40,996 nucleotides of DNA from Desulfovibrio sp. (GTDB lineage: Bacteria; Desulfobacterota; Desulfovibrionia; Desulfovibrionales; Desulfovibrionaceae). How positions within the stretch are numbered: the stretch's first letter is position 1; the number at the start of each line of letters is the position of its first letter. The translations under genes and the position numbers were made by a program. The notes beneath the pieces are model-generated. The model ran no database searches and had not been told where the DNA came from. It saw nothing but the letters and a program-made list of their open reading frames with translations. Below are positions 26,461-34,958 of this stretch, piece by piece. The stretch covers positions 1 through 40,996 of the forward strand of contig JAISZT010000049.1 of the NCBI GenBank assembly GCA_031284485.1. Reading direction: 5' to 3'.

Positions 26461-28560
26461 CTACTCCGCGTTTATGGTGCCGACAGCCTGCAAGCGGATG
26501 TCCGCCGGTATTTCCGCCTGGGAGATCACCGGAACCGTAGGCAGAAAGCGGGTAACCAACTGCGCAAGGTGCGGACGAATTATCGGGCTCGTCAATATGG
26601 CCGGTTGGCCGTCCGTATTCACCGCGTTTTCGATTGTTTTGCTTATGTCCTGTATAAGGCGTTGCGCGACAGCCGGATTAAGTGAAAGAAAGGATGCGCC
26701 GTTTTCTGTCTGACGAATACTCCCCTGGATCATATGTTCGACGCTGCCGCTCAATGTCAGAACAGGCAATGTGCCCTGACTGTCCAGATAGGGACGCACA
26801 ATAGAACGCGAGAGTTTTTCGCGCACGTATTCGGCAAGCACGTCCGGGTTTTTGACAGTTTGGGCAAAATCTCCCAGAGTTTCCACAATGGTCAGCATGT
26901 CACGTATGCTCACGTTTTCGCGAACCAGTATCTGCAGCACCTTTTGCGTCGCGCCAAGGGATATCGTCCCGGGCACGAGGTCCTCCACCGCCTTGGGAGA
27001 ATGTTTGGAAAGCGTGTCCAGAAGTCCCTGGACAGCCTGACGATCCAGAAAGTCCGGCAGATGACGCTTGAAGACCTCTGTCAAATGCGTGGCAATCACA
27101 GTGGCCGGGTCAACTACCGTATACCCGGCCATCATGGCTTCTTCGCGCCGGCTTTCCGGTATCCAGAGCGCCGGCAGGTTAAATGCCGGTTCATTGGTCG
27201 CTATGCCGGTAATCTGCGTTGTGACGTTGCCCGGATCCATGGCCAGAAAATGATCAACAAGAATTTCAGCCGAAGCCACCTGATTGCCCTTGATCAGCAG
27301 AGCATACTGACCGGGTTTTAACTGCAGGTTGTCGCGCAGGTGCAGCGAGGGGACGACAACGCCCATATCAAGCGCGAATTGCCGCCGGATGGAGCGGATG
27401 CGCGCCAGCAGGTTGCCACTTTGCTCTTCATCCACAAGGGGGATAAGGCCGTAGCCCAGTTCCAGTTCAAGTGTGTCCAGAGGCAGCAGGGCCTGCACTT
27501 CTTCGGGCGTATCCGCGGAGGGAGAGCTTTTTCCCTTGCCCTTGGCATTTTTGCCGCCATTCTGCTCCTCTTCGTCGCCCTTGCCCGTCAGGCGTGAGAC
27601 AATAAAAAACAGTACGCTGAGCACAAAAAACGGGACGGTCGGCAATCCGGGCACTATGGCGAACACCAGCAATATGCCGGAAACCATTTTGAGCGCCTTG
27701 GTGTTAAGGGTGAGTTGGGCAAGAAATTCTTCACCCATCTTTGCTTCCGCGGCCGCGCGGGAAACAAGCAGGCCGGTGCCTGTGGAAACGATGATTGAAG
27801 GAATGGTGGAAACCAGACCGTCGCCTATGGTCAGCAGTGAATATGTAGTGAGGGCGGCGTTCCAGTCCATGTCTTTCTGCACAACGCCGATAATGATGCC
27901 GCCGATAAGGTTGACCATGGTTATCAGCATGCCGGCGTTCACATCGCCTGAAACGAATTTGCACGCGCCGTCCATGGCGCCGTAGAAGTCCGCTTCCCTG
28001 CGCAGGGCATGGCGGCGGGAGGTGGCCTCATCCTCGTCAATAAGGCCCGCGTTCAAATCAGCCTCAATGGCCATCTGCTTGCCGGGCATGGCGTCCAGGG
28101 TAAATCTGGCGGCCACTTCGGCGATGCGCGTTGTGCCTGCGGTGATGACGGTTTTGTTCAGGATGAAAAGGATCATAAAGATAACGCCGCCGACAACGTA
28201 GCTGCCGCCGACAACAAATTCTCCGAAAGCGCGTATGACGTTGCCCGCCGCTTCAACGCCCGTATCTCCGTTAAGCAGGATCAATCGGGTTGAGGCCACG
28301 TTCAGCGCCAGCCTGAGCAGTGTCGTCACGAGCAGCAGAGAGGGGAAAATGCTGAATTCCAATGGAGACGTCATAAACATCGTGGTGATAAGCACAAGCA
28401 GGGAAATGGAAATGCTCACGCAGAGCATGATGTCCAGAAAGAACGTGGGCAGAGGCACAAGCATGACAAAAAGAATAATCACGACGCCTGTGGCGAGCAT
28501 GATGTCCCCGTGCCTGGAGAAGCGACTGTAGTCCATTTGTGGTAAGCCGGTTGTTGCCAT
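26461..28560 (-). CDS. flhA: Flagellar export protein FlhA
   Basis: A 699-residue export gate protein. Eight membrane helices occupy about residues 17-320, with the conserved stretch RIAEVAARFTLDAMPGKQMAIEADLNAG (here given by its parts) in the FHIPEP region. A charged linker with low complexity (about 330-350) leads to the cytosolic domain forming the nonameric ring that receives chaperone-substrate complexes (LELGYGLIPLVDE, LWIPESRREEAMMAGY, HLTEVFKRHLPDFL). Length is normal. It starts 42 bases after flhB. Confidence 0.96.
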   Translation of the reverse strand: MATTGLPQMDYSRFSRHGDIMLATGVVIILFVMLVPLPTFFLDIMLCVSISISLLVLITTMFMTSPLEFSIFPSLLLVTTLLRLALNVASTRLILLNGDTGVEAAGNVIRAFGEFVVGGSYVVGGVIFMILFILNKTVITAGTTRIAEVAARFTLDAMPGKQMAIEADLNAGLIDEDEATSRRHALRREADFYGAMDGACKFVSGDVNAGMLITMVNLIGGIIIGVVQKDMDWNAALTTYSLLTIGDGLVSTIPSIIVSTGTGLLVSRAAAEAKMGEEFLAQLTLNTKALKMVSGILLVFAIVPGLPTVPFFVLSVLFFIVSRLTGKGDEEEQNGGKNAKGKGKSSPSADTPEEVQALLPLDTLELELGYGLIPLVDEEQSGNLLARIRSIRRQFALDMGVVVPSLHLRDNLQLKPGQYALLIKGNQVASAEILVDHFLAMDPGNVTTQITGIATNEPAFNLPALWIPESRREEAMMAGYTVVDPATVIATHLTEVFKRHLPDFLDRQAVQGLLDTLSKHSPKAVEDLVPGTISLGATQKVLQILVRENVSIRDMLTIVETLGDFAQTVKNPDVLAEYVREKLSRSIVRPYLDSQGTLPVLTLSGSVEHMIQGSIRQTENGASFLSLNPAVAQRLIQDISKTIENAVNTDGQPAILTSPIIRPHLAQLVTRFLPTVPVISQAEIPADIRLQAVGTINAE

Positions 28561-28602
28561 TTTTCTGACACCTCACAATATATCGGATATGAACGGCTCG
28601 TG

Positions 28603-29676
28603 TTACATCATTTTAGGCTTGAGTTTCCAGATGCTTGCAAGTACAGCGGCCACGGCCTTGTAAAGTTCTTCAGGGATCATTTCACCTATGTCGACAGCTT
28701 TATACAAAGCGCGTGCCAGAAGCACGTTTTCACGAATGGGCACCTTGTGTTCCCTTGCCACGGCCTTGATTTTTTCGGCCAGGTGATCCGCGCCCTTGGC
28801 AATCACAACAGGCGCGGGGGCTTCAGAAGTGTTGTAGCGCAAGGCCACGGCGATATGCGTGGGATTGGTTATGACCACATCCGCCTTGGGGATGTCCTGC
28901 ATCATGCGTTTCGTGATAACTTCCATCATTTTTTTGCGCTGTTGCGCCTTTACGGTCGGATCGCCTTCCGCGTTTTTTCTTTCGTCCTTCACTTCTTCCT
29001 TGGTCATCTTCATATTTTCATTGTAGGCGTATCGTGATTGCCAGACGTCAAAAACGGTGATGACCACTATCGGCAACAGGGCGTAGGAAGCCAGATGCAG
29101 CCCCATTTGCAGCATGTAAACGGCCACGCCTTCTGACGTGGCGTAATACATAGGCAAAAAATTTTCGTATTGCTTATAGATCAGATAGCCGGGAATAGCC
29201 GCGAGAATGACGGCAAACAGAAGACTTTTGAAAGTACGCAACAATGTTTGCGGCGAGGCCAATATCTGTTTCAGACCTTTGAAAATGTTGAAGCGCTGCC
29301 ATTTGAATTTGAATACCTTTGTAGTCCAGAGTTTGCCCACTTGCAGCCTTTGGGCAAGAAAGGACAAAAAAGCGAGAAACAGCAGGATGGGCATAAGGAT
29401 TTTACAAAGATTCAGCGATAGATCAATGCTCAAGGCATAAACATTTTGCGCGTTGGGTTCAAATTCCCAGGCATGCGTCAAAAAACGGCGGAAGATTGAC
29501 TTTATCTCCTCAGACATGGGGCCGATCCATACATAGAGCGCAATCAGCCCGCCAATCAGGCTGATAGCCTTGCCAAGTTCCTGTGATTTTGGAACATTTC
29601 CTTCATTACGTTGCTTTTCACGGCGCTTTGGTGTAGCGTTTTCCGTTCTGCTTGGGTCTTGTTGTTTGCCGAGCAT
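28603..29676 (-). CDS. flhB: Flagellar export switch protein FlhB
   Basis: A 357-residue export protein with four membrane helices (about 35-215) and a cytosolic switch domain. The autocleavage motif NPTH lies at bases 28855-28866 within [15 protein letters not shown], so the substrate-specificity switch from rod/hook to filament should be intact. The N-terminal [21 protein letters not shown] is typical. It is the first gene of the operon, with GGGAAAG before the ATG and a sigma-54 promoter upstream. Confidence 0.96.
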   Translation of the reverse strand: MLGKQQDPSRTENATPKRREKQRNEGNVPKSQELGKAISLIGGLIALYVWIGPMSEEIKSIFRRFLTHAWEFEPNAQNVYALSIDLSLNLCKILMPILLFLAFLSFLAQRLQVGKLWTTKVFKFKWQRFNIFKGLKQILASPQTLLRTFKSLLFAVILAAIPGYLIYKQYENFLPMYYATSEGVAVYMLQMGLHLASYALLPIVVITVFDVWQSRYAYNENMKMTKEEVKDERKNAEGDPTVKAQQRKKMMEVITKRMMQDIPKADVVITNPTHIAVALRYNTSEAPAPVVIAKGADHLAEKIKAVAREHKVPIRENVLLARALYKAVDIGEMIPEELYKAVAAVLASIWKLKPKMM

Positions 29677-29718
29677 GCGTCTTTCCCGCTGTTGCGATTT
29701 TGGCGTTCATACGGGGGA

Positions 29719-29737
29719 TAGCAATAAACGTGCCCAT
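29719..29737 (-). promoter_or_regulatory. Sigma-54 promoter of the flhB operon
   Basis: On the minus strand ATGGGCACGTTTATTGCTA contains GGCACG-N4-TTGC, with GG and GC exactly ten bases apart, a match to the -24/-12 consensus at nearly every position. The -12 element is about 45 bases before the flhB start, giving a leader of roughly 33 bases. It drives the run from flhB towards the activase-like gene. Confidence 0.85.
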
Positions 29738-29812
29738 GCTGTCTGGAGAACTGGATTTTTTCCAGAATCTGATGTAGTTTGGCAATCGAAACCACAACAT
29801 GCAGGAAGATAT

Positions 29813-31066
29813 ATGGACAAACTGATCATTGAGGGCGGCGTGCCGCTCACGGGCGTTGTTGAAGTCAGCGGATCAAAAAACGCGGCTCTGCCCATACTAT
29901 TCGCCTCCATTCTTCTAACAGAGCCTGTGGTTTTCCACAATGTGCCTGATCTGCGCGATATTCGCACCACGATTGCCCTGTTGCTGCTGCTTGGCTGCGA
30001 CTGCGGCTATGAAAACCGCAAAGCGCGTGTTGTCGCGCCAGGTGTTCTGCACCCCGAGGCCCCCTATGATCTGGTGCGCACCATGCGGGCGTCGGTGCTT
30101 TGCCTTGGGCCTTTGCTCGCGCGTATCGGACAGGCCCGCGTGGCCCTGCCCGGCGGCTGTTCCATAGGCGCGCGTCCTGTGGATCAGCACCTCAAAGGCT
30201 TTGAGCAGATGGGCGCGCATTTTGACCTTGAAGAAGGCTATATTATCGGGCGCTGCCGCAAACTCAGGGGCGCGCATATCAGCTTTGACCTTCCCACCGT
30301 CGGCGGCACGGAAAACCTGCTCATGGCGGCTGTGCTGGCGGAGGGGGAAACCATTCTGGAAAACGCGGCACGTGAGCCGGAAGTTGTTGATTTGGCAAAT
30401 TTTTTATTGTCCTGCGGAGCGCGCATTGAAGGGCACGGCACAAGCTGCATCCACATAACCGGAGTGAGCAGCCTGCACGGCACGGAATACACCGTCATGC
30501 CCGACCGCATTGAAGCCGCCACATTCCTGGTGGCGGCCGGTATTACAGGCGGTGAACTGCTGGCGCGCAGTTGCCCTTTTGCGGAGTTGGAAACCGTTAT
30601 CCTCAAATTGCGGGACATGGGCATGGAAATCACCGCCACCGCAGACGGCGTACTGGCAAAATGCGCCCGCCCCCTGCGCGGAGTAGACATCACCACCCAG
30701 CCCTATCCGGGATTTCCCACAGATGTGCAGGCGCAGATTATGGCCATTATGTGTCTTGCCGAGGGCGCAAGCATCGTGCAGGAAAGCATATTTGAAAACC
30801 GCTTTATGCATGTGCTGGAACTGATGCGCATGGGTGCGCAGATAAAAATTACCGGGCGCACGGCCTTGGTGCGCGGGGTAAAACGTCTTGCCGGCGCGCC
30901 GGTTATGGCCTCTGATCTCAGGGCCAGCGCTTCACTTGTGCTGGCCGGTCTGGCCGCGCGCGGCACAACAGAGGTACGCCGCATTTATCATCTTGACCGT
31001 GGCTACGAACGTATAGAAAACAAATTGAACGCTGTGGGCGCACGCATACGGCGTGAAAAAGAATAA
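29813..31066 (+). CDS. murA: UDP-N-acetylglucosamine 1-carboxyvinyltransferase MurA
   Basis: A 417-residue enzyme that transfers enolpyruvate from PEP to UDP-GlcNAc, the first committed step of peptidoglycan synthesis. The start MDKLIIEGG with [16 protein letters not shown] is typical, and the catalytic Cys is at residue 116 in [16 protein letters not shown]. Later motifs include [25 protein letters not shown] and [18 protein letters not shown] at 29813 follows AGGAAG; the frame is open much further upstream but encodes nothing MurA-like. It is divergent from flhB. Confidence 0.96.
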   Translation: MDKLIIEGGVPLTGVVEVSGSKNAALPILFASILLTEPVVFHNVPDLRDIRTTIALLLLLGCDCGYENRKARVVAPGVLHPEAPYDLVRTMRASVLCLGPLLARIGQARVALPGGCSIGARPVDQHLKGFEQMGAHFDLEEGYIIGRCRKLRGAHISFDLPTVGGTENLLMAAVLAEGETILENAAREPEVVDLANFLLSCGARIEGHGTSCIHITGVSSLHGTEYTVMPDRIEAATFLVAAGITGGELLARSCPFAELETVILKLRDMGMEITATADGVLAKCARPLRGVDITTQPYPGFPTDVQAQIMAIMCLAEGASIVQESIFENRFMHVLELMRMGAQIKITGRTALVRGVKRLAGAPVMASDLRASASLVLAGLAARGTTEVRRIYHLDRGYERIENKLNAVGARIRREKE

Positions 31067-31087
31067 CTACTCCACAGGAGGCATATC

Positions 31088-31636
31088 ATGCGTCAATCGG
31101 CACTGTTGCTGTTATTTTTGACTCTGATCCTGCAAGGATGCGCCGCAACGTATGGCGTCTATGACGACCAGAGGCTCTCCGACACCATAGCCGACGACAA
31201 GGTTCTGGCTTCCAAAATCAAGGCCGACATAGCCAAGGAAAAACTCAGCACCGGCTGGGCTGTCGCCGTCTATTCCTATTACGGTAATGTGTATCTGGTG
31301 GGAGAAGTACCGCAGGACATGCACAACAAGGTGCTGACCATCGCCCGCCGCCACAAGCCGCGATCTGTCACCCCGCACTGGTTCAACCCGGCGACGGCCG
31401 ACACCGGCGATGTGGTTCTGGCCACCAAACTGCGCGCCGAACTGATAGGCACAAAGGGGCTTTCTTCCACCCGCATAGACACGGAAGTGAATTCCGGTCG
31501 CGTGGTTCTGCTGGGCGTGGTAAAGGACGATGCGGAAAAACGCCTCGCCATCCGCGCTGCCAAAGAGGTCAAGGGGGTAAAATCTGTGACCAGCTATCTG
31601 ATATTGCCCCAACGCGGCGGAGCTGTTCCGGAATGA
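31088..31636 (+). CDS. BON-domain lipoprotein
   Basis: A 182-residue predicted lipoprotein with a hydrophobic signal ending LILQGC (lipid Cys at 18). Two BON domains follow: about 36-100 (KVLASKIKADIA... YYGNVYLVGEV) and about 110-175 (VVLATKLRAELIG... NSGRVVLLGVVKD). In OsmY and DolP such tandem domains bind phospholipid and support envelope integrity. AGGAGG precedes the ATG. It lies 21 bases after murA and 29 bases before rubredoxin; cotranscription with murA is likely. Confidence 0.85.
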   Translation: MRQSALLLLFLTLILQGCAATYGVYDDQRLSDTIADDKVLASKIKADIAKEKLSTGWAVAVYSYYGNVYLVGEVPQDMHNKVLTIARRHKPRSVTPHWFNPATADTGDVVLATKLRAELIGTKGLSSTRIDTEVNSGRVVLLGVVKDDAEKRLAIRAAKEVKGVKSVTSYLILPQRGGAVPE

Positions 31637-31665
31637 ATTTTTTACAGTAAAAAAGGGGATCCGGT

Positions 31666-31845
31666 ATGAGTGAACCAAAAGATATGTGGCGTTGCCCGGT
31701 AACGAACTGCGGCTATATGTACGACCCGGATCGCGGCGACCGCAAGGGCAAGATACCCAAGGGCGTAAAATTCGAAGACCTGCCCGACGACTGGCGTTGC
31801 CCTGTGTGCGGGGCGAGCAAAAAAGGCTTTACCTGCATGGGCTGA
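31666..31845 (+). CDS. Rubredoxin with C-X4-C first motif
   Basis: A 59-residue iron-sulfur protein with one Fe(Cys)4 site, an electron carrier typical of anaerobes. The second motif is normal ([10 protein letters not shown]). The first reads [13 protein letters not shown], with four residues between the cysteines instead of two. I recall this spacing from the type 2 rubredoxin of Desulfovibrio desulfuricans. The remainder ([25 protein letters not shown]) fits the family. AAAAAGGGGATC lies upstream of the ATG. It is the last gene before the convergent mqnC, with 17 bases between the stops. Confidence 0.93.
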   Translation: MSEPKDMWRCPVTNCGYMYDPDRGDRKGKIPKGVKFEDLPDDWRCPVCGASKKGFTCMG

Positions 31846-31862
31846 CGCGCCCGCAACACGCT

Positions 31863-32969
31863 TCATGCTCGTGAAATCGGCTTGTAGTCCATTGTACGCT
31901 GCACAGGCTCAAACCCGGCGGCGCTGATGATCCTGCATATTTCATCGCGGCTCAGCGTGTACGCCACCCCGGCGGCGGCAACGACATTTTCCTCAATCAT
32001 CAGTGAGCCGAAATCGTTTGCGCCGTAAAAAAGCGCCAACTGCGCCGTCTGAGGCCCCATAGTCACCCAGGATGCCTGAATATTCGGCACGTTGTCCAGC
32101 ACCAGGCGGGACAGAGCCAAAAGGCGCAGATAGGCGGGCGCAGGCAAAGGCGCACGCTGAATGCGCGTGTGCGTCGGCTGAAACGTCCAGGGGATAAAGG
32201 CGGTAAAACCGTGGGTGCGATCCTGCGTCTCACGCACAGCAAAAAGATGATCCAGCCGGTGCCGGGGTTCTTCCTCATGGCCAAACATCATGGTGGCCGT
32301 GGTGCGCAAGCCCAGGGCGTGCGCCTCTTCCATAACGGCGAGCCATTGGCCAGCGGAACACTTGTTGGGCGAAACACGCGCCCGCACGTCATTATGCAGC
32401 ACTTCCGCTCCGCCGCCGGGCAGAGAATGAAGCCCGGCTTCCTTGAGTCGACGCAGCACCTCGGCCGTGGGCAGAGCGAATTTTTGCGACCAGAAAGAAA
32501 TCTCCGGTGGGGAAAAAGCGTGGATATGCAGCGAGGGCCACGTTTCACGCAGCCAGCGCAGCAAATCCTCATACCATTCCAGGGGCAGATCAGGATGGTG
32601 ACCACCCTGCAACAAAATCTGCGTACCGCCAAGGCGCAGTGTCTCCTTGATTTTTTCGGCCATTTCCTCACGGCTGATCACATAGCCGTCCTCGCTTCCC
32701 GGCGGACGAAAAAATGCGCAGAAACGGCAGCCGCACACACAGATGTTTGAATAATTGATATTGCGGTCACCCACATAGGTCACAACCGGTTCGGGATGCA
32801 AACGCAGGCGTACGGCGTGGGCCAGCGCGGACAGAGTGTGCAGGGACGCCCCGTAATACAGGGCATCGGCGGCGGCGCGGTCAAGACGCTCTCCCCGCGC
32901 GGCAAGTACCGCTGCTTCTGAAACTCCGGCACTTTCTTCAAGCGGGCTGTGGGCCGGGGCAAATATCAT
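31863..32969 (-). CDS. mqnC: Cyclic dehypoxanthinyl futalosine synthase MqnC
   Basis: A 368-residue radical SAM enzyme of the futalosine route to menaquinone. The [4Fe-4S] motif CX3CX2C is in SNICVCGCRFCAFF. GGTQILLQGGHHPDLPLEWYEDLL and GLHSLPGGGAEVL are typical of MqnC; the former separates it from MqnE. The start overlaps mqnE by four bases, so the two are cotranscribed and translationally coupled. The product of MqnC is converted to 1,4-dihydroxy-6-naphthoate by MqnD, encoded divergently. Confidence 0.9.
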   Translation of the reverse strand: MIFAPAHSPLEESAGVSEAAVLAARGERLDRAAADALYYGASLHTLSALAHAVRLRLHPEPVVTYVGDRNINYSNICVCGCRFCAFFRPPGSEDGYVISREEMAEKIKETLRLGGTQILLQGGHHPDLPLEWYEDLLRWLRETWPSLHIHAFSPPEISFWSQKFALPTAEVLRRLKEAGLHSLPGGGAEVLHNDVRARVSPNKCSAGQWLAVMEEAHALGLRTTATMMFGHEEEPRHRLDHLFAVRETQDRTHGFTAFIPWTFQPTHTRIQRAPLPAPAYLRLLALSRLVLDNVPNIQASWVTMGPQTAQLALFYGANDFGSLMIEENVVAAAGVAYTLSRDEICRIISAAGFEPVQRTMDYKPISRA

Positions 32970-34084
32970 CGTCCCGACTCCAGGGTTTCAAAAACGGCGT
33001 TGCGCCGCACGGGGCTGAAGCCTGACAGACGAATCATGCTTTCCAGTTCGCGGATGGTCATGCCGCTTGCCGAATCCGCGCCAGCCATATGCCCTATGTG
33101 TTCCTCGACAATGGTGCCGTCCAGATCGTCGGCCCCGTACCAGAGCGCGGTCTGGGCGGTCTTTGCCCCCAGCATGATCCAGTACGCCTTGATGTGTGGT
33201 ATATTGTCCAGCATGAGGCGCGCGACAGCCACGGTACGCAGTTGATCAAGCCCGTGAACCGGCCCGCGCTGCGCCTCGGGCAGTTTGAGGGCGCTGTTTT
33301 CGGACAAAAAAGGCAAAGGAATGAAACAGGTAAATCCGCCGCTCCTGTCCTGCTGTTCACGCAAACGGCAAAGGTGGTCAACGCGCTGTTCCAGGCTTTC
33401 CAGATGCCCGAACAGCATGGTGCAGTTTGTCTTGATGCCCAGGGAATGTGCCTCACCGGAAATGCGCAGCCAGTCTTTGGCGTCGGCCTTGTGCGGGCAC
33501 AGTTGCGGGCGCAGGCCTTCGTCAAAAATTTCAGCGCCCCCGCCGGGCATCATTACCAAACCGGCTGCCTTGAGACGACGGAGCACTTGCAGTGTGCTTA
33601 TGCCCTCAAGACGCGCAAAATGCGCAATCTCCACCGGTGTGAAGGCCTTGAGCGGTAAATCCGGGTAGCCGCTCCGCACGATGCGCAGCAAATTTTCAAA
33701 CCAGGACAGGGGCAGAGAGGGGTGGCAACCGCCCACAATATGCAGTTCGTCCAAATGAAGCAGGCTGCATGCGCGTAGCCGGGCCAGAATATCCTCCACG
33801 CTCAGGGTGAAGGCCCCGTCGTCGCTTTCCGCATCGCGGCGAAAAGCGCAAAAAACGCACCTGTTGACGCACACATTGGTGTAGTTGATCTGGCGATTGA
33901 CCACATAGAACGCGGCATCACCGTGCAAACGGCAGCGCGCATGCAGGGCGAGACTGCCCACGGCGGCAATATCCGGGCAGTTGAACAGAACCATGCCGTC
34001 TTCAAAATCCAGCCGTTCACCGGCCTTCACTTTTTCATAGATGGACAACAGCCCACAGATATTGTAATAATCAGGAGCAAACAT
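32966..34084 (-). CDS. mqnE: Aminofutalosine synthase MqnE
   Basis: A 372-residue radical SAM enzyme that joins SAM with the enolpyruvyl-benzoate precursor at the head of the futalosine pathway. CX3CX2C is in TNVCVNRCVFCAFRRD, and LDELHIVGGCHPSLPLSWFENLL and GLVMMPGGGAEIF match MqnE. I chose ATG at 34084 (MFAPDYYN); the frame is open to 34195, but that would run over the divergent mqnD start. No clear ribosome-binding site precedes 34084. It overlaps mqnC by four bases. Confidence 0.9.
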   Translation of the reverse strand: MFAPDYYNICGLLSIYEKVKAGERLDFEDGMVLFNCPDIAAVGSLALHARCRLHGDAAFYVVNRQINYTNVCVNRCVFCAFRRDAESDDGAFTLSVEDILARLRACSLLHLDELHIVGGCHPSLPLSWFENLLRIVRSGYPDLPLKAFTPVEIAHFARLEGISTLQVLRRLKAAGLVMMPGGGAEIFDEGLRPQLCPHKADAKDWLRISGEAHSLGIKTNCTMLFGHLESLEQRVDHLCRLREQQDRSGGFTCFIPLPFLSENSALKLPEAQRGPVHGLDQLRTVAVARLMLDNIPHIKAYWIMLGAKTAQTALWYGADDLDGTIVEEHIGHMAGADSASGMTIRELESMIRLSGFSPVRRNAVFETLESGR

Positions 34085-34123
34085 AGACCGAATTTTGTAA
34101 ACCGACCGGCACGCCTTGTCAAT

Positions 34124-34954
34124 ATGAATGCACAACTTTCTCTGGGACTTTCGCCCTGCCCTAACGACACCTTTATTTTCCATGCCCTGCTGCACGGGCT
34201 TGTCCCGTCACCGGTCCACATAGAGCCGCATTTTGCCGATGTTGAGGAACTGAACACCCTGACGCGGCAAAAACAGCTTGAAGTGAGCAAAATTTCCCTG
34301 GGCGCCGTGGCGCATATCATGGATGCGTACGCCCTGTTGAACAGCGGCGCGGCCCTCGGTTGGGGTTGCGGCCCCCTTGTCGTGGCGCGTGAGCGGCTGC
34401 CGCAAAAAACCTGGCGGACGGCGCGCGTGGCGACGCCCGGCCCGCTCACCACAGCCAACCTGCTGCTTGATCTGCACGGCGGCTTTCAGGGGCCTCGTCT
34501 CCCCATGCTCTTTAATGAAATCATGCCGTCTGTGGCGCGTGGCGAAGCGGACATGGGCGTTATCATCCATGAAGGGCGTTTTACCTACCAGCGCGTGGGC
34601 CTCAAAAAAATTCTTGATATGGGGGAATGGTGGGAAGAGACGTTCCGTGTCCCCCTGCCCCTGGGGGCCATCGTTGCGCGGCGCGACCTGCCCTTACGGA
34701 CGGCCCGGGCCATGCAGACGGCCATCGCGGCAAGCCTTGCCCACGCCCGCGTCCACCCGGACGACCCAAGAAATTTCATACGCGCACACGCTCAGGAACT
34801 GGAAGAAAGTGTGACCCAGGCGCACATCGCGACCTTTGTCACGGATTTCAGCCTTGACCTCGGGGCGCAGGGACGCGCGGCCATTGAAACTCTTGTGGGC
34901 AAAGCGGCGGCGCTGCAGGGACGGCGGATGCCCAGGGAATTATTTCTTCAATAA
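34124..34954 (+). CDS. mqnD: 1,4-dihydroxy-6-naphthoate synthase MqnD
   Basis: A 276-residue enzyme of the menaquinone futalosine pathway with a periplasmic-binding-protein-like fold. LGLSPCPNDTFIFHALLHGLV at the start, VSKISLGAVAHIM, GWGCGPLVVAR, ATPGPLTTANLLL and ADMGVIIHEGRFTYQ are typical. ATG at 34124 is 39 bases from the start of the divergent mqnE; no ribosome-binding site is obvious. The MATE gene starts 4 bases after its stop. mqnA and mqnB are not in this window. Confidence 0.92.
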   Translation: MNAQLSLGLSPCPNDTFIFHALLHGLVPSPVHIEPHFADVEELNTLTRQKQLEVSKISLGAVAHIMDAYALLNSGAALGWGCGPLVVARERLPQKTWRTARVATPGPLTTANLLLDLHGGFQGPRLPMLFNEIMPSVARGEADMGVIIHEGRFTYQRVGLKKILDMGEWWEETFRVPLPLGAIVARRDLPLRTARAMQTAIAASLAHARVHPDDPRNFIRAHAQELEESVTQAHIATFVTDFSLDLGAQGRAAIETLVGKAAALQGRRMPRELFLQ

Positions 34955-34958
34955 GCTC

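Noticed and set aside
29751-29765. Palindrome CTGGA-N5-TCCAG upstream of the flhB promoter
   Set aside because: Short and only about 15 bases from the -24 element, too close for a normal sigma-54 activator site; probably chance.
29570-29812. N-terminal extension of murA
   Set aside because: The frame is open, but the 81 added residues resemble nothing in MurA, and AGGAAG precedes the ATG at 29813.
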